This document shows positions 59,964-64,000 of a stretch of 64,000 nucleotides of DNA, piece after piece (position 1 is the stretch's first letter; each line of letters begins with the position of its first letter). This DNA is from Pseudomonadales bacterium (GTDB lineage Bacteria; Pseudomonadota; Gammaproteobacteria; Pseudomonadales; Halieaceae): assembly GCA_024234675.1 (NCBI GenBank), contig JACKNU010000006.1, forward strand, positions 1-64,000, in the 5' to 3' direction. Below the pieces are notes generated by a model that saw only the letters and a list, made by a program, of their open reading frames with translations, was not told the origin of the DNA and made no database searches. A program made the translations under genes and the position numbers.

Positions 59964-61634
59964 CTAAGCCACTTCCCACCCCCCAGCCCCCAACTTCAAC
60001 GTCCTATCCGCCAACGCCAGGCTCGCCGGCCGGTGGGTAATCAAAATCACCGTCTTCGCCCGCAGCATCTCGTGGCACTCGTCGATAAACGCTTTCTCTC
60101 CCGCCGGGTCGAACATGGCGGTGGCTTCGTCGAGCACGAGAATCGGGGGATCTTTGAGCAGGGTTCTGGCCAGGGACAGGCGCTGGCGCTGGCCGCCTGA
60201 CAGGCGGATGCCCTGGTCGCCTATGACGGTGTCGTAGCCGTCGGGCAGTTCCTGGATAAACGCGTGGGCGTGGGCGGCGCGGGCGGCGGCTTCGATTTTC
60301 TCGCGGCTCACGCTGGGCTCGCCGTAGGCGATGTTCTCCGCCACGGTGCCGTTCACCAGCAGCACGTGCTGGGCCACCAGGCCGATCTGGGCGCGCACGC
60401 TGGCGAGGGTGGCCGTGCGGGTGTCGACGCCGTCGATCAGCACGCTGCCCTCTATGGGGTCGGCGAAGCGCATCAGCAGGTGGGCGAGGGTGGATTTGCC
60501 GGCGCCGTTGGGGCCGGTGATGGCGAGGGTCTCCCCGGCGGGAATCTCCAGGTCGAAGGCCTTCAGCACCAGTGGTCGGTTGGGGTAGCCGAAGCTCACC
60601 TTGCTGAAGCGGATATGCCCCTGGACCTTGTCGAGCACGATATCGCCCTCGTCGGCGGGTTCGGGCTGCTCCCCCAGAAACTCGACAATGCGCTCGGCGC
60701 TGCCGCGGGTGCGCTGCACCTGCCCGTACACGTTGGCCAGGGTGCCCAGCGGGTTCATCAGCAGCGCGGCGTACAGCAGCAGGGTGACCAGGTCGGCGGG
60801 CGCCAGCTGGCCGCTGTCGATATGGTTGGTGCCCAGCCACAGCAGCACCACCACCCCGACGCCTCCCAGCAGGCTGATCAGCGGCGACAGCGCCGCCTCG
60901 ATCTGCCACTGCTGGCGCGACAGGGTGAACAGGCGCTGGTTGGCCTCGTCGAAGCGGCCCTGCTCGTGGGCCTCGCGGGTGAAGGCCTTGATGGCGGGCA
61001 GCATGCCGAGGTTTTCCTCCACCACTGACACCAGGTGGCTGTTGGCGTCCACCCAGGCCCGGGACAGGGGCCGCAACTTGCGCCCCACCACTTTCATGGC
61101 GACGAAATAGGCGGGCAGGAACACCAGCGCCAGCACGGCGATGGACCAGTCCAGCCAGGCCATCATCAGGAAGGCGCCGCCGAAGGTGACCAGGGCGGGC
61201 AGCAGCTGCACCAGGGTGTCGGTGACGAAACTGCTGATAATCGCGGCGTCGGTGCTGAGCAGGGTGAGGGTATCGCCGCTGCGGCGCTGCTGGTAGTAGC
61301 CCACTGGCAGGGCCTGCAGGTGCTGGTAGAGGCGGGTGCGCAGTTCGGCGGTGATGCGCTCGCCGGTGCTGCCGATATAGTACTGGGTGGCGAAGCTGAG
61401 CACGCTGCGCAGCACCATGAGGAACAGCCACAGGCCCAGCAACTGGCGTACGCTCCAGCCGTTGGCGCCGTCGCCCATCACACTGGCGGTGAGCAGTCCG
61501 GCCATCCAGGGGTTGGCCAGCGACAGCAGGCTGCCGGCCAGCAACAGCCCCAGCACCGCCAGCAGCACGTGGCGGTGGGGGGTGATGTAGCCCAGCAGTA
61601 GGCCGAAGCGGCCCGGCGGGTGGGGGTGGTTCAT
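59964..61634 (-). CDS. ABC transporter, fused permease-ATPase (exporter type)
   Basis: The 556-residue half-transporter has six helices in the first 300 residues and an ATPase with Walker A GPNGAGKSTLAHLL, signature LSGGQRQRLSLARTL, Walker B ILVLDEATAMFDP and H-loop ITHRPASL. It exports peptides, lipids or drugs as a dimer. It faces the lasso-like locus on the opposite strand, so a role as its exporter is possible but not shown. Base composition is like the core genes. Confidence 0.92.
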   Translation of the reverse strand: MNHPHPPGRFGLLLGYITPHRHVLLAVLGLLLAGSLLSLANPWMAGLLTASVMGDGANGWSVRQLLGLWLFLMVLRSVLSFATQYYIGSTGERITAELRTRLYQHLQALPVGYYQQRRSGDTLTLLSTDAAIISSFVTDTLVQLLPALVTFGGAFLMMAWLDWSIAVLALVFLPAYFVAMKVVGRKLRPLSRAWVDANSHLVSVVEENLGMLPAIKAFTREAHEQGRFDEANQRLFTLSRQQWQIEAALSPLISLLGGVGVVVLLWLGTNHIDSGQLAPADLVTLLLYAALLMNPLGTLANVYGQVQRTRGSAERIVEFLGEQPEPADEGDIVLDKVQGHIRFSKVSFGYPNRPLVLKAFDLEIPAGETLAITGPNGAGKSTLAHLLMRFADPIEGSVLIDGVDTRTATLASVRAQIGLVAQHVLLVNGTVAENIAYGEPSVSREKIEAAARAAHAHAFIQELPDGYDTVIGDQGIRLSGGQRQRLSLARTLLKDPPILVLDEATAMFDPAGEKAFIDECHEMLRAKTVILITHRPASLALADRTLKLGAGGWEVA

Positions 61635-61683
61635 TGGTGTCCCTGACGGTTTTGTTGCCCTATTGTACCGTTGGCGGGGGCTG

Positions 61684-63186
61684 TTATGTCGGAATTACCA
61701 CCCCGGCCCCGGGCACCAGCTGCTGGAATTTGCGCCGCAGCTCCGCCTTGGCGTCCTCGTCGCCGTGCACGATGCGGATCTGCTGCGGCTTCACCTGCAT
61801 GCGCCTGACGAAGTTCACCAGGTCCTGCTGGTCGGCATGGGCGGAGTAGCCACTGATGGTATGCACGCCGGCCCGGATGTCAAAGCGCTGGCCGTCCAGC
61901 TCTACCCAGCCGCCTTTGGGGCCGTAGGTCTGGATCGCCCGCCCGGGGGTGCCGCCGGCCTGGTAGCCGATGAACAGGATATCGGTGCGCGCATCCTCGA
62001 TCAGGGCCTTGAGGTAATTCACCATGCGCCCGCCGGCGCACATGCCGCTGGCGGCGATCACCACGCAGGGGTGGCCCCGGTTCTTGATGTAGTTCACCGC
62101 GCTCTGGTGCTGGGCATGGCTGCCCACGGTATACAGCTGCTCGAAATTCAGCGGGTGGCGCCCGGCCCGCACCCGCCCCAGGGCCTCGGCGTCCCAGTGG
62201 GGCCTGAGCTCGCGGTAGACTTTGGTGAAGCCGGCGGCTAGCGGCGAGTCGACGATGATCTCCAGGTCTTTCCAGCGTCGCGCGCCGGCTTTGTCGTCGC
62301 CGTAGCGGTGTATCAGCCCCTCTATCTCGTACAGGATCTCCTGGGTGCGGCCGATGCTGAAGGCCGGGATCAACACCGCGCCGTCATCGCGCAGCGCCCG
62401 CTCCACCACCTTTTTCAGCTGCAGGCTGCGCTCGCGCCGCCCCTGGTGCAGGCGGTCGCCGTAGGTGCTCTCGATGACCAGGGTGTCGGCGCGGTAGGGC
62501 GAGCGCGGTGCCGGCAGCAGGGGTGCATGGGGCGCGCCCAGGTCGCCGGAAAACACCACCCGGTGTTTCTCACCTGCGGACTTTACCTCGCACTCCACGT
62601 AGGCCGAGCCCAGGATATGCCCCGCCGGCTGGAACTTGATGTCGATGCTGCTTCCAGCACCAGCACCAGCACCAGCGCCAGCACCAGCACCAGCACCAGC
62701 ACCAGCACCAGCACCAGCACCAGCATCCACCCCTGACTGTCCCGGCGCGGCAACGTCCGAGACCACCCGGTGCCACTGACGGTATGGCACCGCCACGATA
62801 CGCCCGGCGATCAGCTTGACGAAGCGTTCCACCTGGCGTTTGTCCCGGGTGATGCCCATCTTGATGGCATCTTCCAGCACCAGCGGCAGCAACCTGGCGG
62901 AGGGCTCGGTGCACACTATCGGCCCCCGGAACCCCGCGGCCAGCAAATAGGGGATGCGCCCCACGTGGTCGATGTGCACGTGGCTCACCACCAGCGCCTG
63001 GATATGCTCGATGGGGAAGTCGATTTTGAGTTGATTCGCACCCGCCCCGGTACCGGAGGTCTCCGCGCCCTGGAACAGCCCGCAGTCCACCAGCACGCCC
63101 GGCCCGTCCGCCAGGCGCAGCTCGTGGCAGGAGCCGGTCACTCCGTTGACGGCGCCGTGGTGTCGAATCTCGAGGAAAGAGGTCAT
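61684..63186 (-). CDS. Beta-CASP metallo-beta-lactamase RNA/DNA hydrolase with Ala-Gly insert
   Basis: The 500-residue protein has the MBL motifs (VVSHVHIDHVGRIPYLL for HxHxDH, FSGDLGAPHAPL) and the beta-CASP part (VLIPAFSIGRTQEILYEI, VVIAASGMCAGGRMVNYL, and IVHGDEDAKAEL). It resembles the YSH1/CPSF-like ribonucleases found in many bacteria. An Ala-Gly dipeptide tract of about 12 units, from a 6-bp microsatellite, interrupts the MBL domain near residue 155-180. Confidence 0.9.
   Translation of the reverse strand: MTSFLEIRHHGAVNGVTGSCHELRLADGPGVLVDCGLFQGAETSGTGAGANQLKIDFPIEHIQALVVSHVHIDHVGRIPYLLAAGFRGPIVCTEPSARLLPLVLEDAIKMGITRDKRQVERFVKLIAGRIVAVPYRQWHRVVSDVAAPGQSGVDAGAGAGAGAGAGAGAGAGAGAGAGSSIDIKFQPAGHILGSAYVECEVKSAGEKHRVVFSGDLGAPHAPLLPAPRSPYRADTLVIESTYGDRLHQGRRERSLQLKKVVERALRDDGAVLIPAFSIGRTQEILYEIEGLIHRYGDDKAGARRWKDLEIIVDSPLAAGFTKVYRELRPHWDAEALGRVRAGRHPLNFEQLYTVGSHAQHQSAVNYIKNRGHPCVVIAASGMCAGGRMVNYLKALIEDARTDILFIGYQAGGTPGRAIQTYGPKGGWVELDGQRFDIRAGVHTISGYSAHADQQDLVNFVRRMQVKPQQIRIVHGDEDAKAELRRKFQQLVPGAGVVIPT
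62655..62724. repeat. In-frame 6-bp microsatellite (CAGCAC)n
   Basis: About 11.7 units of CAGCAC (one unit CAGCGC) encode the Ala-Gly tract on the minus strand. Changes in copy number would alter the linker length without a frameshift. Confidence 0.95.
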
Positions 63187-63330
63187 AAGACGTGAAATTA
63201 CCTCGTGTTGCTGGATTGGGCCGTGCCCTTGCGGGCGGACTTAACCCCGCAATGCTCGAGGCCATCTCATGCATATTCTGGCAGGCCCCCTTCAATATTC
63301 CTATTCTTAAAAAATGTTGCTCATATCAGT

Positions 63331-63368
63331 CATAAAGCGTATTTTGTCTTGTATACGCAACATTTATG
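63331..63368. promoter_or_regulatory. Operator-like inverted repeat before the AbiE-like pair
   Basis: CATAAA-GCGTAT … ATACGC-AACA-TTTATG forms two paired blocks on both sides of a 10-nt centre, just before the regulator gene. Autoregulation by the helix-turn-helix protein is likely. Confidence 0.6.
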
Positions 63369-63378
63369 AGGCCGATTG

Positions 63379-63858
63379 ATGCCAGCAACGATCGAAAAGC
63401 TTACCAGCGAGCAACTCGAGGCCCGAGTGAAAGCGCTTGGTGCACAAGTTCGCCAGCGCCGAAAAGCCCTGGGGATCAGTGTGATTACCGCGGCGGAAGC
63501 AGCAGGCATGTCCAGGGATACCTGGCACCGAATGGAAAAAGGTGAGGTCACCGTGACAATCGCAGCCTGGTTTAATGCCCTGGCGGTACTGGGGCTCGAG
63601 TTTGGGGTAGGCCTTACCGATTCAACAGTGACAAGGCTGCCAATAGATACCATTCCGGTGACCGTCGCGCTGGCAGACTTCCCGCAGTTGGCTGCGCTTG
63701 CCTGGCAGGTTCAGGGGGCCACTGAAGTGTCACCGCGGGAGGCGTTTGATATATATGAACGCAATAAGCGCCATCTCGATCGGACGAAGTTGACACCTGA
63801 GGAAAAAGCCCTGATCGCCAGCCTGAATAAGGTGTTTGGCGGCTCCGCCAATGTTTAG
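63379..63858 (+). CDS. Helix-turn-helix regulator, antitoxin of an AbiE-like pair
   Basis: The 159-residue protein has an XRE-type HTH (QVRQRRKALGISVITAAEAA, then GMSRDTWHRMEKGEVTVTIA) and a C-terminal domain with VALADFPQLAALAWQVQGAT and SPREAFDIYERNKRHLDR. It overlaps by 8 bp the next gene, whose N terminus is AbiEii-like, so it is the likely antitoxin and repressor. A GAGG lies upstream of ATG 63379. Confidence 0.85.
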   Translation: MPATIEKLTSEQLEARVKALGAQVRQRRKALGISVITAAEAAGMSRDTWHRMEKGEVTVTIAAWFNALAVLGLEFGVGLTDSTVTRLPIDTIPVTVALADFPQLAALAWQVQGATEVSPREAFDIYERNKRHLDRTKLTPEEKALIASLNKVFGGSANV

Positions 63859-64000
63859 GCGCCAGCACCATCAGCAGATAGCCCATGTGCTGCAAGCGCT
63901 GGACGCCTCTGTCCTGCGAGAGCACCACTGCTATTTTGGTGGCGGTACGGCCATTGTGCTGCTAAGTGGCGAATACCGGGAGTCGGCGGATATCGACTTC
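63851..64000 (+). CDS. Nucleotidyltransferase AbiEii/AbiGii-like toxin (start only)
   Basis: Only the first 50 codons are in the window. They include the nucleotidyltransferase start FGGGTAIVLLSGEYRESADIDF (broken at the edge), with the GG and DxD features of the AbiEii family. Such toxins add nucleotides to tRNA ends or similar targets and form type IV systems with an HTH partner. The rest of the gene lies beyond the edge. Confidence 0.85.
   Translation, partial: MFRRQHHQQIAHVLQALDASVLREHHCYFGGGTAIVLLSGEYRESADIDF

Noticed and set aside
62655..62724. CRISPR-like regular repeats
   Set aside because: Units are 6 bp without spacers; this is a coding microsatellite. The REP-like clusters also lack regular spacers.

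Overview
The window looks like a chromosomal segment of a high-G+C (roughly two thirds G+C by eye) gammaproteobacterium. The block tsaE-amiB/C-mutL-miaA-hfq-hflX-hflK-hflC-DUF2065-hisZ-purA, with nnr, queG, orn, rsgA and psd just before it, is the classical gammaproteobacterial arrangement. Gene style and repeats suggest a marine Cellvibrionales/Halieaceae-type organism, but that placement is inference. No rRNA, tRNA or CRISPR array was found.

Layout. (1) 16-16236, minus strand: a tightly packed 14-gene block. It holds a TonB-like protein, lipoproteins, a TPR protein, a PEGA/SUMF1 protein, a MotA/TolQ/ExbB-type channel, an actin-fold/FHA-like protein, two VWA proteins with MotB/ExbD-like N-terminal helices, an M48 protease and an amidohydrolase. 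This looks like an uncharacterised envelope machine powered by an ion gradient. (2) 16384-18755: a thioesterase gene, then an IS110/IS1111-type insertion sequence sitting inside a REP-like palindrome. Its 3' non-coding end reads as a bridge RNA with two guide loops, one matching the target repeat and one matching the element's own end junction. (3) 18756-36067: a mixed metabolic and maintenance region (ggt, pdxH, cinA, Nudix, FKBP, an orphan ParA, NMO, cysH-like, asnS, RNase II family). (4) 36366-56654: phoH, an outer-membrane protein, psd, rsgA, orn, queG, nnr and the hfq/hfl/purA housekeeping block. (5) 57022-59963: a MazEF pair, an asparagine-synthetase-like cyclase and a 68-codon gene that looks like a lasso peptide precursor; base composition drops here, suggesting transfer. 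(6) 59964-64000: an ABC exporter, a beta-CASP metallo-hydrolase with an Ala-Gly microsatellite, and the start of an AbiE-like toxin-antitoxin pair cut by the window edge.

Repeats. About twenty copies of a 22-nt REP-like palindrome lie just 3' of genes; in four genes the repeat itself supplies the stop codon. Two unlinked copies of a second element (20604-20705 and 43255-43348) share a 52-nt structured core with compensatory base-pair changes, but have unrelated, perfectly self-complementary arms. Two further long inverted repeats fill the psd-rsgA gap.

How the parts connect. The IS and the REP-like repeats appear to form one targeting system: the IS RNA reads the repeat. The minus-strand block probably builds one membrane complex, since it contains a stator-like A subunit, two B-like subunits and several periplasmic or lipid-anchored partners. 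The cyclase, precursor and exporter may form a reduced lasso peptide locus, with the usual B protein(s) not seen here. All functional calls come from reading motifs; no database search was possible.
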